Of a DNA stretch of 56,458 nt, positions 42,515 to 51,630 are shown in pieces. Where the stretch lies: NCBI GenBank assembly GCA_030425805.1, contig JAUHZC010000006.1:1-56458 (forward strand), in the 5' to 3' direction. Under the pieces are notes generated by a model. It saw only the letters and a list, made by a program, of their open reading frames with translations, searched no databases and had not been told where the DNA came from. The position numbers and the translations under genes are program-made. Within the stretch, counting starts at the first letter, position 1. Every line of letters starts with the position of its first letter. Source of the stretch: Alphaproteobacteria bacterium. GTDB lineage: Bacteria; Pseudomonadota; Alphaproteobacteria; JAUHZC01.

Positions 42515-45220
42515 CTAAACAGGAATCTCTAAGAGCATTTCAGTCCCCTCGGGGGAGGATTTGTGGATGCTGAGTTTAATTTCCATCATAGACAAGACAT
42601 GCTTGCAAAAGTAGAGACCGATCCCTGTGCCCATGGTTTTGCTTGTGACAAAAGGTTGGAAAATTTCGCCAATGAGTGCTGGAGGAATGCCGCTGCCATT
42701 ATCCTTAATCATTAGAGAAAGCACTTTGCCTTTTATCTTTCCAGTAATCTCAAGCTTTCCATCACGGTCCTGATCCCCAATAGCTTCAAAAGCATTCTTC
42801 ATCAGATTGTGGAGTACGTGTTCAAAGGCAATGGGATCAACTTTGATCTGTGTTTTGGGAGGAATCCCTTTAAGATCTACGCGAACCTCCACACACTCTT
42901 CATCAATGTTGGGGTAGGCCTGTCTAATATGTTTTAGGAGAGAGTGCACATTGAGGGCCTGAGGCATAAGTCGAGTGTCCCGCCCCTTCAGAGTTCCCAT
43001 TGCAAGATTGATACGTTTGGAGAGCATTTTGGCATTGTCTGATAATTCTTCAACCATCTCCTCAGCCCTATCATCCTTCTTGCTCCGCATATATTGGCCA
43101 AGCATTCCCACATCAATGTTAATGTTTTGAAGTGGAGAACAAAGCTCATGGGCAATTTGAGAGGCCAGTGAGCGATATTGGCGCATCTGGGAAATAAGGA
43201 TATTTTCATTCTGCCGGGAAAAAATGCTTCCCATCAATGTGGCAAAGATAACTGCAAAGAGGAAGAAGACCCAGGCATGTTGTGGGAATAAGAAACATCC
43301 CCCAGTGCACCAAAGTTGATAAACTGCAAACCCAGAGAACATCCCTGCAAAGAAACTGAAAATATAGACTCGCCAGCTGGTCATAAGGCCAAGCAAGAAC
43401 AGGGCAAAAGAAAGGTTGATCAACGCCATGGTTTCAAACCCTGTGGAAATCGCATAAAGGGTACAAACGAAGGGCAGATTATAAATCAGCACTCCATGCC
43501 AAAAGGCTGGGAAATAGGCTTTCCATAGAGGTGGCCAGTAATTGCGCAGGAGAAGAGCCACACTCATCACACTCCCAGCTGCTTTGATATAAAACAAATG
43601 CTTTAGGAGATAGAGCGGGCCTCCCTCCCAAACAAAGCTAGGCATATTATAAATCAGAAGCGTGAATACGGCATAAGAGATCACGGGCATGTCTTTGTAC
43701 TTCAGCGTGTTGAATTCAAATTGGCAAAACTGATAAAGCATGTTTCGAGCACGCTTCCAAAAAGAGGGCGTCTCCATCATGATCTCTTTGGCCTCTGCAA
43801 TGGCTTGCTCCATTGTCGGTCTATTTTCTTGGGGACTCTTCCTCGGCTTTGGATCAAAGAGGATGTAATGGGTCATGAGGCAGACGAAGTTTCCAATCAT
43901 TCCAATAAGGAAAGCAGGAATGATGGGGAGGATTTCTTTTCCGAAATAATCCCACAAAAGGAAGGTCGTTACACCGCCCACAACTCCTGCAAAGAAAGAA
44001 CGAGACGAAGGCCGTAATCCAAAGATCCCAGCATAGAGAGGCATTACTGCGATCGGTGCCCAGAAGCTGGCGAAATAAACACCGATATCGAGAATATCTT
44101 TAAATTTTAGGGCAATAACGACAGCAAAGACTCCAGCTACAAGAGCAAGGATTCTCGTGATGAGGAGAAGATCTTTTTCTCCTATTTCTCTTCCAAAAAG
44201 AGGCCGGATGACATCATTAGACAGCAAGACACTGGAGGTGTTGAGGTAAGAGTCTCCCGTTGACATGAGAATTGCAATGATGGCTGCAACACAAACTCCC
44301 TTGAATCCAGGAGCTATATAATTATTTACAAGGGTGAAGATGCTGTGGTTTGCATCAATTTCTGGTGTGAGGACAAATGCACTTAAACCAATGACAGTCA
44401 CAAGAGCGTAGAAGGGGAACTGCAATAAGGCTGTAATTTTAAGAGATTTCCCCATCTCTTTGACATTGGGAGCCATCAGAAAACGGTGAATAACAACAGG
44501 GTCAATCATGGGAAGCATGGAATATACAAACATAGCTGAAAGATAGCTCAGCTCTTTTTCCTCAGTTGGTAGACTGAAGTGTGTGTCCTTAACAGAGGCA
44601 TAGAGCTTTTGATATCCACCAACTTCCAAGACACAGATGTTTGCAATGAGGGGTATTGCAACGATAAGGAGCGTAAATTGCAAAACGTCTGTAAAAGTAA
44701 CAGATCGGATTCCACCGTAACTGGTATAAATGACAACAATGAGACTCCCCAGAGATGCGCCATAGACATAGTCAATGCCCATAAAGTATTCAAAGACAAA
44801 ACCAATAGCTGTGACCTGGGTTCCCAAAAAACCAATGGAGCGTATGAGCCCGAGGCTGCCAATTAAAATCTGTGCACTTTTCCCATAAAGCCGGCCTCCA
44901 ATTTCTGCAAGAGAAAGAGTCCCTTGGAAGCTTTCCATACGGGGGGCTACAAAATAGGCCAAAAACAAATTTACGAGGGGGCGGCCAAAGAAAATAATGT
45001 AAAAAGGGACCCCATAGGTAAAGACCTTTGCTGCAAGGCCTGTACTCGACCCTCCTCCAATTAAAGTCGCTGCAACAGCTGCAACTAACACAGGAGTTGT
45101 GAATTCACGATTGCTGATGGCATACTCTTTGAGGGATTTGATATTCTTTCCCTTTATGTACCCGATAATAAGCGTCCCGATGAGGTATGCGATGACGATA
45201 GCAATATCGATGAGTTCCAT
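42515..45220 (-). CDS. SLC5-type symporter fused to a second membrane sensor block and a histidine kinase
   Basis: The 901-residue protein has three parts. Residues about 1-455 are a sodium:solute symporter (SSS/SLC5) with about 13 helices (IGGGSSTGLAAKV, SYGGIRSVTFTDVLQF). After a linker, about 505-690 is another block of about six helices resembling the input domain of CqsS/LqsS kinases (YWPPLWKAYFP, then LIYNLPFVCTLY). From 691 comes the kinase: H-box AHELCSPLQ (His691), N-box HVLHNLMKNAFEAI, G1 DNGSGIP, G2 GTGIGLYFCK. There is no PAS or receiver domain and no response regulator nearby. CbrA-type kinases share the SLC5-kinase idea but have STAC/PAS modules instead. AGGGA precedes the ATG. 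Confidence 0.85.
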   Translation of the reverse strand: MELIDIAIVIAYLIGTLIIGYIKGKNIKSLKEYAISNREFTTPVLVAAVAATLIGGGSSTGLAAKVFTYGVPFYIIFFGRPLVNLFLAYFVAPRMESFQGTLSLAEIGGRLYGKSAQILIGSLGLIRSIGFLGTQVTAIGFVFEYFMGIDYVYGASLGSLIVVIYTSYGGIRSVTFTDVLQFTLLIVAIPLIANICVLEVGGYQKLYASVKDTHFSLPTEEKELSYLSAMFVYSMLPMIDPVVIHRFLMAPNVKEMGKSLKITALLQFPFYALVTVIGLSAFVLTPEIDANHSIFTLVNNYIAPGFKGVCVAAIIAILMSTGDSYLNTSSVLLSNDVIRPLFGREIGEKDLLLITRILALVAGVFAVVIALKFKDILDIGVYFASFWAPIAVMPLYAGIFGLRPSSRSFFAGVVGGVTTFLLWDYFGKEILPIIPAFLIGMIGNFVCLMTHYILFDPKPRKSPQENRPTMEQAIAEAKEIMMETPSFWKRARNMLYQFCQFEFNTLKYKDMPVISYAVFTLLIYNMPSFVWEGGPLYLLKHLFYIKAAGSVMSVALLLRNYWPPLWKAYFPAFWHGVLIYNLPFVCTLYAISTGFETMALINLSFALFLLGLMTSWRVYIFSFFAGMFSGFAVYQLWCTGGCFLFPQHAWVFFLFAVIFATLMGSIFSRQNENILISQMRQYRSLASQIAHELCSPLQNINIDVGMLGQYMRSKKDDRAEEMVEELSDNAKMLSKRINLAMGTLKGRDTRLMPQALNVHSLLKHIRQAYPNIDEECVEVRVDLKGIPPKTQIKVDPIAFEHVLHNLMKNAFEAIGDQDRDGKLEITGKIKGKVLSLMIKDNGSGIPPALIGEIFQPFVTSKTMGTGIGLYFCKHVLSMMEIKLSIHKSSPEGTEMLLEIPV

Positions 45221-45237
45221 AGATCCCTGCTTTTGAT

Positions 45238-45281
45238 TGTTTTATAAAACAGAGTATATCGGGAAAATGGTTTTTTGATAA
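45238..45281 (-). promoter_or_regulatory. Promoter and start-site palindrome of the symporter-kinase gene
   Basis: On the minus strand, TTATCA (45276-45281), a 17-base spacer and TATACT (45253-45258) form a good promoter. The perfect palindrome TGTTTTATAAAACA (45238-45251) covers the expected start site just downstream of the -10 box, an operator position suited to repression or autoregulation. Confidence 0.5.
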
Positions 45282-45323
45282 GGGTGATCAGCAAAAATAA
45301 GAAAAGGAAGTAATTACTATACT

Positions 45324-45911
45324 TTAGGAAAGTTCTGTATAAGGTCCAATTGGAAACCAGGTTGGCCCTGCCGCTTCATCAGTCGGACATGGTCCTTTTC
45401 CAGTTAAAGAAGGAAGCCTTTCCTCATGCGTTACAGGCGTGTCAAATAAAGAAAGAAGATACTTTACCATGGCTTCATCCAAAAGGCCTTGCGCTACAAA
45501 AACCTCCAAAAACTTTGCGGGGGTAATGCCTTCCCCAGACATATAGTGATTCAAGGCATAAATTCCCAAAGCATCCGGGTTAGTTAAGGCTTCTTCAAGG
45601 CTTTTGTTTGGGGATCTTAGGAAAACCTGAGCGCTTTGTTGTTTCTCATCGCCTTTCTGGCTTTCACTTATAATCACGCGGGTAACCGCGAGACTGCTTT
45701 CAGGCCTTATGGAACATGATCTGCGGCGTTGACCAGTACCTGTAATATGACTACATGCCATATCCCTTTCAACCGTCCACACTGTTCCAGAGGCATCTGT
45801 ATGGGTTGAAGGTGGGGAGGCTTCACAATAAGCGCTGAAGAGGTCTTTTGAGCTTGCTAAAAAAACAATAAGAAAGAGAGAAGATGAAAAAAGGAACTTA
45901 GAAAACTTCAT
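45324..45911 (-). CDS. Secreted protein of unknown function
   Basis: The 195-residue protein has a signal peptide (KFSKFLFSSSLFLIVFLASS, cut near SAYC). The mature part begins with a Cys-containing, Thr/Ser-rich segment holding three cysteines in the first 50 residues (YCEAS, DMACSH, RRSCSI), and continues as a helical region and a Pro-rich end with one more Cys. No domain is recognised. It has its own near-consensus promoter (45941-45969), so it is probably well expressed. It is monocistronic and divergent from dnaB. Confidence 0.68.
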   Translation of the reverse strand: MKFSKFLFSSSLFLIVFLASSKDLFSAYCEASPPSTHTDASGTVWTVERDMACSHITGTGQRRRSCSIRPESSLAVTRVIISESQKGDEKQQSAQVFLRSPNKSLEEALTNPDALGIYALNHYMSGEGITPAKFLEVFVAQGLLDEAMVKYLLSLFDTPVTHEERLPSLTGKGPCPTDEAAGPTWFPIGPYTELS

Positions 45912-45940
45912 GGGAATACCTTTTTTGACAAGCTAAAAGT

Positions 45941-45969
45941 TGTATACAATGCAATTTTTTAGGTGTCAA
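45941..45969 (-). promoter_or_regulatory. Near-consensus sigma-70 promoter of the secreted orphan gene
   Basis: On the minus strand, TTGACA (45964-45969, full consensus), a 17-base spacer and TATACA (45941-45946) predict a start near 45934, about 23 bases before the ATG. The -10 box lies within the palindrome TTGTATACAA. Confidence 0.6.
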
Positions 45970-46073
45970 TGTTAGTTGCTTGAACTCATGATTTGAAAAA
46001 TCCTTCCTCTTCTGTAGCGGCTGATTTTGAGCTATGGTAAAAGACATCAATAACGAATTGAAAGCATGCCCCC

Positions 46074-47537
46074 ATGACAGCCCTGAATGTAGTTCAAGTG
46101 CAGGATCAAGAGTCTCACCTCCAGTCTCTTTATAACCTTGAGGTAGAGCAGAGCTTGCTCAGTATTTTGATCCAGAACAACAAATCCCTAGAGATTGTTG
46201 GGGAGATTTTGCGTTCAGAGTGTTTTGGGGAGGAGATGCATCAGCAGCTCTATAAGACAATTCTCATGTTGGTAGAGCGAGGACAGGTAGCAGATCCTTT
46301 GACTCTTGCTCAGCAGCTGACAACTTCTGGTGAGGGGGACAAGGAGCTTAAGGCCTATATCGCAAGGCTGGCGGCAACGCCCGTGTCCCTTGGAAATGCA
46401 CGCCACTATGCAGAAATCATTGCAGACCTCTACACCCGGCGGGAGCTTGTGGGTCTAAGCCATGAGTTGGTGGAGGGCGTGAAGGACTTCGCCTCTGACC
46501 TGACAGGAGTCCACCATGTGGAAAGTACAGAACAACGTCTCTTTGATTTAGCCACTCAGGGGACCAGTGAGAATGCGGTTAAAGAGTTTGGAGACGCACT
46601 GACAGAAGCCATTGCATTGGCAGAGACTGCCTATAATCGAGATGGCCATGTGGTAGGGGTGACCAGTGGCCTTGATGATTTGGACAAATGGTTAGGGGGA
46701 TTTCACCCCTCAGACCTTCTTATTCTTGCGGGGCGGCCTTCGATGGGAAAGACAGCCTTGGCTACAAACATTGCGTTTAATGCTGCCAAAGTCGCATTGG
46801 AGAATCCAGATAAGGGCGGCGCGGGTGTTGCCTTTTTCTCTCTGGAAATGTCAGCGGAACAATTAGCCGGGCGTTTGCTTGCACAGGTTGTTGAGATTCC
46901 TTCTGACAAAATTCGTCGGGGAGAACTAAGTGCGAGTGATTTCCCTAAATTTTTGGAAGCAAGCCGAAAGCTTGCAAAACTTCCGCTCTTTATCGATGAT
47001 ACACCTGCGCTATCTGTCTCAGCTTTGCGGACCCGGGCACGTCGCTTGAAGCGTAAGCATGATATTGGCATGGTGATTGTGGACTACCTTCAACTTCTTC
47101 AGCCTTCTACGGGGAGGAGCCGATCTGAAAACCGGGTGCAGGAGATCTCTGAGATTAGCCGGTCTCTCAAGGCTTTGGCGAAGGAATTGCATGTACCTGT
47201 TATTGCACTTTCTCAGCTTTCCCGTGCTGTGGAACAGCGTGAAGATAAACGCCCTCAGCTTTCTGATCTTCGTGAATCTGGATCGATTGAGCAGGATGCC
47301 GATGTGGTGATGTTTGTTTTCCGGGAAGAATATTACACGGCCCGGAAAGAGCCGAGGGAAGGAACTGAAGAACACATCAAGTGGCAAAATGAGATGAATG
47401 AAGTCATGAATGTTGCGGAGGTCATCATTGGTAAACAGCGTCATGGACCTGTGGGAACAGTTCGTTTATACTATGAAGGTCCACTGACAAAGTTCGGCAA
47501 TCTTTCTGACGAACGTTTTCAAAACCCAGGAATTTAA
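46074..47537 (+). CDS. dnaB: Replicative DNA helicase
   Basis: DnaB is the hexameric helicase that unwinds DNA at the fork. The 487-residue protein has the N-terminal DnaG-interacting domain (about 20-125) and the RecA-like C-terminal motor with Walker A GRPSMGKTALATN, Walker B VIVDYLQLL, and the LSQLSRAVEQREDKRPQLSD segment with the arginine-finger region. Length is normal and no intein is present. The binding site before ATG 46074 is weak. In relatives rplI precedes it; here a secreted orphan gene diverges instead. Confidence 0.96.
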   Translation: MTALNVVQVQDQESHLQSLYNLEVEQSLLSILIQNNKSLEIVGEILRSECFGEEMHQQLYKTILMLVERGQVADPLTLAQQLTTSGEGDKELKAYIARLAATPVSLGNARHYAEIIADLYTRRELVGLSHELVEGVKDFASDLTGVHHVESTEQRLFDLATQGTSENAVKEFGDALTEAIALAETAYNRDGHVVGVTSGLDDLDKWLGGFHPSDLLILAGRPSMGKTALATNIAFNAAKVALENPDKGGAGVAFFSLEMSAEQLAGRLLAQVVEIPSDKIRRGELSASDFPKFLEASRKLAKLPLFIDDTPALSVSALRTRARRLKRKHDIGMVIVDYLQLLQPSTGRSRSENRVQEISEISRSLKALAKELHVPVIALSQLSRAVEQREDKRPQLSDLRESGSIEQDADVVMFVFREEYYTARKEPREGTEEHIKWQNEMNEVMNVAEVIIGKQRHGPVGTVRLYYEGPLTKFGNLSDERFQNPGI

Positions 47538-47541
47538 AAGG

Positions 47542-48708
47542 ATGATCGAAGCCGTTACGCACAAAACATTTTCAGACTCAGATGGCTCTTCTAGCAATAA
47601 AACGGAAGGTCCGCGCAATCCCGTGCCCCCTCATGTGAATTCTGTTCTTGAGATTGATCTTAAAGCGATAGGGAATAACTATAGGAAGCTTTGTGAAATG
47701 CAGGGCAAGGGAGAAATTGCTCCTGTGATGAAGGCAAATGCCTATGGTATTGGTATTGATCGTGTTGCTCCATCTCTCTACACACAAGGAGCTCGGAAGT
47801 TTTTTGTGGCTCATATTGAAGAGGGCATGAAAGTTCGTAGCCTTCTTCCTGATGCTGAAATCTATGTGTTTAACGGTGTATATGAGGGTACCGAAGAGTA
47901 CTTTGTAGAGCATAATTTAGTGCCGTGCTTGATTTCTCGGTCACAGGTAGAGCGGTTCCAGGCCTTTTGTAAAAAAACGGAACAAAAACTTCCGAGTGTT
48001 TTTTATTTTGATACAGGATTTGCCCGGACTGGGATGAATGAAACTGATTGCAATTATTTGCGAGAAAATCAGGATACATTTAATCACCTTCACCTCAAGG
48101 GCATCATGTCTCATTTGGCCTGTTCACGTATGTCTGATGATTGGCGAAATCCAGCACAAAAAGAGAAATTTGATCGGTTCGTAAAGGGGTTTAAGCCAGA
48201 GTTTAAATCATTGGCAAACTCTGGAGGACTGTCCTTAGGGTATACCTATGATGTGTCTCGACCAGGGCGCTCTCTCTATGGTTCTGGGTTGCGTTTGAAT
48301 ATGGGAATGCAGCAGGCTGTAAAGCTCTGGGCGCGGATTCTGCAAGTCCAGCGCGTTCCTGCGGGAACAACCGTGGGATATGAAGGAACATATATTACGC
48401 CTCGGGACTCTGTGCTTGCGACTTTTGGTGTTGGGTATGCAGACTCTTGGTTTAAGGGGCCTCAGAATCCAGGTGTTGCTGTTGTTGGAGGACATCGTGT
48501 TCCTTTCGTAGGGCTTGTGAATATGGATCTCACAGTTGTAGACGTGACAGACATTATGGATAAGCATCAACCCAAAGAAGGGGATTGGGCCCAGATTGTT
48601 GGAGATGAACTTCCCCTTGATGATGTAGAGAAAATTTCTCGCACAGCTTTTAATAAAATCATCACAAGTTTTGGTCAGCGTCACCACCGAATTTACCATA
48701 AGGAATAG
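47542..48708 (+). CDS. alr: Alanine racemase
   Basis: Alr interconverts L- and D-alanine with PLP, supplying D-Ala for peptidoglycan. The 388-residue protein has the PLP lysine in PVMKANAYGIG (Lys64), the substrate-binding region FDTGFARTGM, and the second catalytic Tyr region TVGYEGTYITPRDS followed by GVGYADSW. About 33 residues precede the usual start (SVLEIDL), and this extension is Ser/Asn/Thr-rich and polar. AAAAGG directly precedes the ATG, 4 bases after dnaB. mlaE follows after 2 bases. Confidence 0.95.
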   Translation: MIEAVTHKTFSDSDGSSSNKTEGPRNPVPPHVNSVLEIDLKAIGNNYRKLCEMQGKGEIAPVMKANAYGIGIDRVAPSLYTQGARKFFVAHIEEGMKVRSLLPDAEIYVFNGVYEGTEEYFVEHNLVPCLISRSQVERFQAFCKKTEQKLPSVFYFDTGFARTGMNETDCNYLRENQDTFNHLHLKGIMSHLACSRMSDDWRNPAQKEKFDRFVKGFKPEFKSLANSGGLSLGYTYDVSRPGRSLYGSGLRLNMGMQQAVKLWARILQVQRVPAGTTVGYEGTYITPRDSVLATFGVGYADSWFKGPQNPGVAVVGGHRVPFVGLVNMDLTVVDVTDIMDKHQPKEGDWAQIVGDELPLDDVEKISRTAFNKIITSFGQRHHRIYHKE

Positions 48709-48710
48709 GC

Positions 48711-49484
48711 ATGTCATTTCTCAGGGGACTTGGTCGGGTTTCAATTCGTTTTTTGCAAAAGACAGGAGCTTTAGCTCTGTTCTTCCTGAAAACGATTTTT
48801 TTGGCATTGCGCCCACCTTACTATCCACGAGAAATTCTGCGACAATTTTTGGATATTGGTTACTTTTCCCTTCCTGTTGTTGGTCTGACGGCTTTGTTTT
48901 CCGGTATGGTTTTAGCGCTTCAAAGCCATACAGGATTCTCTCGTTTCTCAGCTGAGGGAGCTGTTGCAACGGTTGTTGTGCTTTCCATTACCCGGGAGCT
49001 TGGACCTGTTTTAGCTGGGTTGATGGTTGCTGGGCGTGTAGGTGCATCAATTGCTGCTGAAGTTGGAACAATGCGGGTTACTGAGCAGATCGATGCTCTG
49101 ACAACCCTCTCGACAAATCCGTTGAAATACCTTGTTGCCCCACGCTTGTTAGCAGGTCTTCTCATGCTGCCCCTTTTGGTTTTAGTTGCTGATATTATAG
49201 GTGTGTTTGGAGGATACCTTGTGGGTGTATATAAGCTTGGATTTAATCCATCAACTTACCTTCAAGAAACAGTCCGGTACCTTGAACGGGAAGATGTGAT
49301 TTCTGGCTTGATTAAGGCCGCAACTTTTGGTGTCGCAGTCACATTGATGGGATCCTATCATGGATATTATTCTAAAGGTGGGGCTCAAGGCGTCGGTCGA
49401 GCAACGACATTAGCAGTCGTTTCAGGGTCTATCTTGATCCTTTCCTTGAACTATCTTCTAACCGCGATCCTATTCCATGACTAA
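48711..49484 (+). CDS. mlaE: MlaE-family phospholipid ABC transporter permease
   Basis: This inner-membrane permease of the Mla/Tgt-type lipid importer has 257 residues and five to six helices. The family signature is visible as GLTALFSGMVLALQSHTGF, followed by ELGPVLAGLMVAGRVGASIAAE and TEQIDALTTLSTNP. The system moves phospholipid between the membranes and keeps the outer membrane asymmetric. It overlaps mlaF by 8 bases. The substrate-binding MlaD-type (MCE) protein that usually follows is not here. Confidence 0.93.
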   Translation: MSFLRGLGRVSIRFLQKTGALALFFLKTIFLALRPPYYPREILRQFLDIGYFSLPVVGLTALFSGMVLALQSHTGFSRFSAEGAVATVVVLSITRELGPVLAGLMVAGRVGASIAAEVGTMRVTEQIDALTTLSTNPLKYLVAPRLLAGLLMLPLLVLVADIIGVFGGYLVGVYKLGFNPSTYLQETVRYLEREDVISGLIKAATFGVAVTLMGSYHGYYSKGGAQGVGRATTLAVVSGSILILSLNYLLTAILFHD

Positions 49485-50244
49485 AACACCTTTCATTCAC
49501 CTCAAGAATCTTCATAAATCCTTTGGGTCTAAGGTTGTCCTAAAGGGGCTAAATTTAGATGTGAAAGAAGGAGAATCCTTTGTGATTCTTGGAGGGTCTG
49601 GAACAGGAAAGTCTGTAACCTTGAAATGTATCCTTGGTCTACTCACACCAGATAAAGGCACAATGACAGTGGATGGTGTAAACCTTCTTACCGGAGAGCC
49701 GAGTGAGATTTCTCAAATCCGTGATCAGATCAGCATGCTGTTTCAAGGATCGGCGCTGTTTGATAGCCTGCCTGTTTGGGAAAATGTTGTTTTTAAGCTT
49801 CTTGCACAAGACAAGATCCGTCGCTCAGAGGGACGGTCTTTTGCAAAGGATCTCATTTTACAGGTTGGGATGGAAGAGCGTGTGCTAGACCTTTCTCCAA
49901 ATGAACTTTCAGGAGGGATGTTGCGACGTGTTGCTTTAGCAAGAGCTATTGCGACAAAACCTCGGATTGTCTTTTTTGATGAACCTACGGCAGGTTTAGA
50001 TCCCATAACAGGATCTATTATCAATGGCCTCATTCGGAAATCAGTGGACCATCTTGGCGCGACAGCAATTACGATTACCCATGATATTGCAAGTTGTCGC
50101 CAGATTGGGGATCGTGTGGGCCTTTTACATGAAGGCAAATTACGTTGGGTTGGGCCTATAAAGGATATGGATAAAAGTGGGGACGCCGCCGTTGAGCAGT
50201 TTATCAAGGGCCGTTCCAAAGGTCCCTTGACTGCAACAGCTTAG
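49477..50244 (+). CDS. mlaF: MlaF-type ABC transporter ATP-binding protein
   Basis: This 255-residue ATPase drives MlaE. It contains Walker A LGGSGTGKSVTLKC, Q-loop, signature LSGGMLRRVALARAIA, Walker B RIVFFDEPTAGLDP and the H-loop ITHDIAS. The signature's LSGGM is typical of the Mla branch. It overlaps mlaE and is followed by radA after 8 bases, so these genes may form one unit with dnaB and alr. Confidence 0.94.
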   Translation: MTKTPFIHLKNLHKSFGSKVVLKGLNLDVKEGESFVILGGSGTGKSVTLKCILGLLTPDKGTMTVDGVNLLTGEPSEISQIRDQISMLFQGSALFDSLPVWENVVFKLLAQDKIRRSEGRSFAKDLILQVGMEERVLDLSPNELSGGMLRRVALARAIATKPRIVFFDEPTAGLDPITGSIINGLIRKSVDHLGATAITITHDIASCRQIGDRVGLLHEGKLRWVGPIKDMDKSGDAAVEQFIKGRSKGPLTATA

Positions 50245-50252
50245 GAGGAAAA

Positions 50253-51626
50253 ATGGCAAAAGCGCAGCAGCGCCTCTATCGCTGTCAAAGTTGTGGGGCA
50301 GAGACATCTCGTTGGGCAGGCCAATGTCCTCATTGTGATGAGTGGAATACCCTTGTTGAAGAAGCGGCTGTGGTGCGTATCCCCAAAGGGTTGAAGGGAG
50401 GCACGTCTTCAACTCTGGCTTTTACAGATTTGACTTTAGAAGCTCATGACCAAGTTCGGTTTAAAACAGGAATCAGTGAGTTTGATAGGGTTTGCGGCGG
50501 CGGCCTGGTAAAGGGATCTCTTCTTCTTGTTGGAGGAAATCCAGGTATTGGGAAATCCACTCTGTTACTTCAAGCAATTGCACGACTCGCAAGCAATCAT
50601 AAAGTGGCTTACATTTCTGGTGAGGAGGCTCTCGCGCAAATCAAAATGCGAGCAAGTCGGTTGGGTGTTTCTGAGAGTCCAGTAAATCTTGCAGCGCATA
50701 ATAATATGCGTGAAATTTTGGCAACTTTGGAAGGTCCTGAACCTCCAGAAATTGTGATCATTGACTCCATTCAAACTGTGTTTATTGATAATATTGAGGC
50801 AGCTCCCGGGACTGTTAGCCAAGTGCGAGCATGTACTCATGAACTCATGCGTGTTGCAAAAGCCCGAGGGTTGACCCTTCTTATCGTGGGTCACGTGACA
50901 AAAGAGGGAATGATTGCAGGGCCAAAAGTGCTCGAACACATGGTTGATGGTGTTTTGACCTTTGAGGGCGATCAGGGCCATCATTTTCGACTTTTGCGTG
51001 CAACAAAGAACCGCTTTGGACCAACAGATGAGGTTGGTGTTTTTGAAATGACGCAGCAAGGTCTGTCAGAAGTGCAAAATCCTTCCATGTTTTTCCTGGG
51101 GGAACGCTCTGAGGGTGTGAGTGGATCTGTGGTTTTTGCAAGCGTTGAAGGGACACGCCCCCTCCTGATGGAGATCCAAGCCCTTGTAGCTCCTTCTCCG
51201 CTTTCGATGCCACGGCGGACTGTGATTGGCTGGGATCAAGGGCGTTTGTCAATGCTAACAGCTGTGCTGCAAACGCGGTGTAATCTCACGTTCCATGATA
51301 AAGACATTTTCTTAAATGTAACGGGTGGTTTGAAAATTCAAGAAACAGGCGCAGACTTAGCTGTTGCTGCTGCACTTGTCTCAAGTTTAACACAAACGCC
51401 ACTGCCTCCTCATGTGGTTGTCTTCGGAGAGGTCGGGCTTTCAGGAGAAATTCGACGGTTGCCATTTATGGATTTACGCCTAAAAGAGGCCCAAAAACTT
51501 GGGTTTACGGAAGCTTTAATGCCATCCTTGGGTAAGGGTGAAGAAAAATTCCACTTGAAAATTCGGTCATTGTCCCGCTTAAGTAATATAAGGGACGTAT
51601 TTAAAGAAATATCCAGGGAGCAATAG
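50253..51626 (+). CDS. radA: DNA repair protein RadA
   Basis: RadA is a RecA-like branch-migration helicase for recombinational repair. The 457-residue protein has the N-terminal C4 zinc finger (CQSCGAETSRWAGQCPHC), Walker A GGNPGIGKSTLLLQ, the RadA-specific KNRFG motif (TKNRFGPTDEVG) and a C-terminal Lon-protease-like domain lacking the catalytic pair. AGGAGG before the ATG is the strongest binding site in the window. cvpA follows 4 bases after the stop. Confidence 0.96.
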   Translation: MAKAQQRLYRCQSCGAETSRWAGQCPHCDEWNTLVEEAAVVRIPKGLKGGTSSTLAFTDLTLEAHDQVRFKTGISEFDRVCGGGLVKGSLLLVGGNPGIGKSTLLLQAIARLASNHKVAYISGEEALAQIKMRASRLGVSESPVNLAAHNNMREILATLEGPEPPEIVIIDSIQTVFIDNIEAAPGTVSQVRACTHELMRVAKARGLTLLIVGHVTKEGMIAGPKVLEHMVDGVLTFEGDQGHHFRLLRATKNRFGPTDEVGVFEMTQQGLSEVQNPSMFFLGERSEGVSGSVVFASVEGTRPLLMEIQALVAPSPLSMPRRTVIGWDQGRLSMLTAVLQTRCNLTFHDKDIFLNVTGGLKIQETGADLAVAAALVSSLTQTPLPPHVVVFGEVGLSGEIRRLPFMDLRLKEAQKLGFTEALMPSLGKGEEKFHLKIRSLSRLSNIRDVFKEISREQ

Positions 51627-51630
51627 TATA

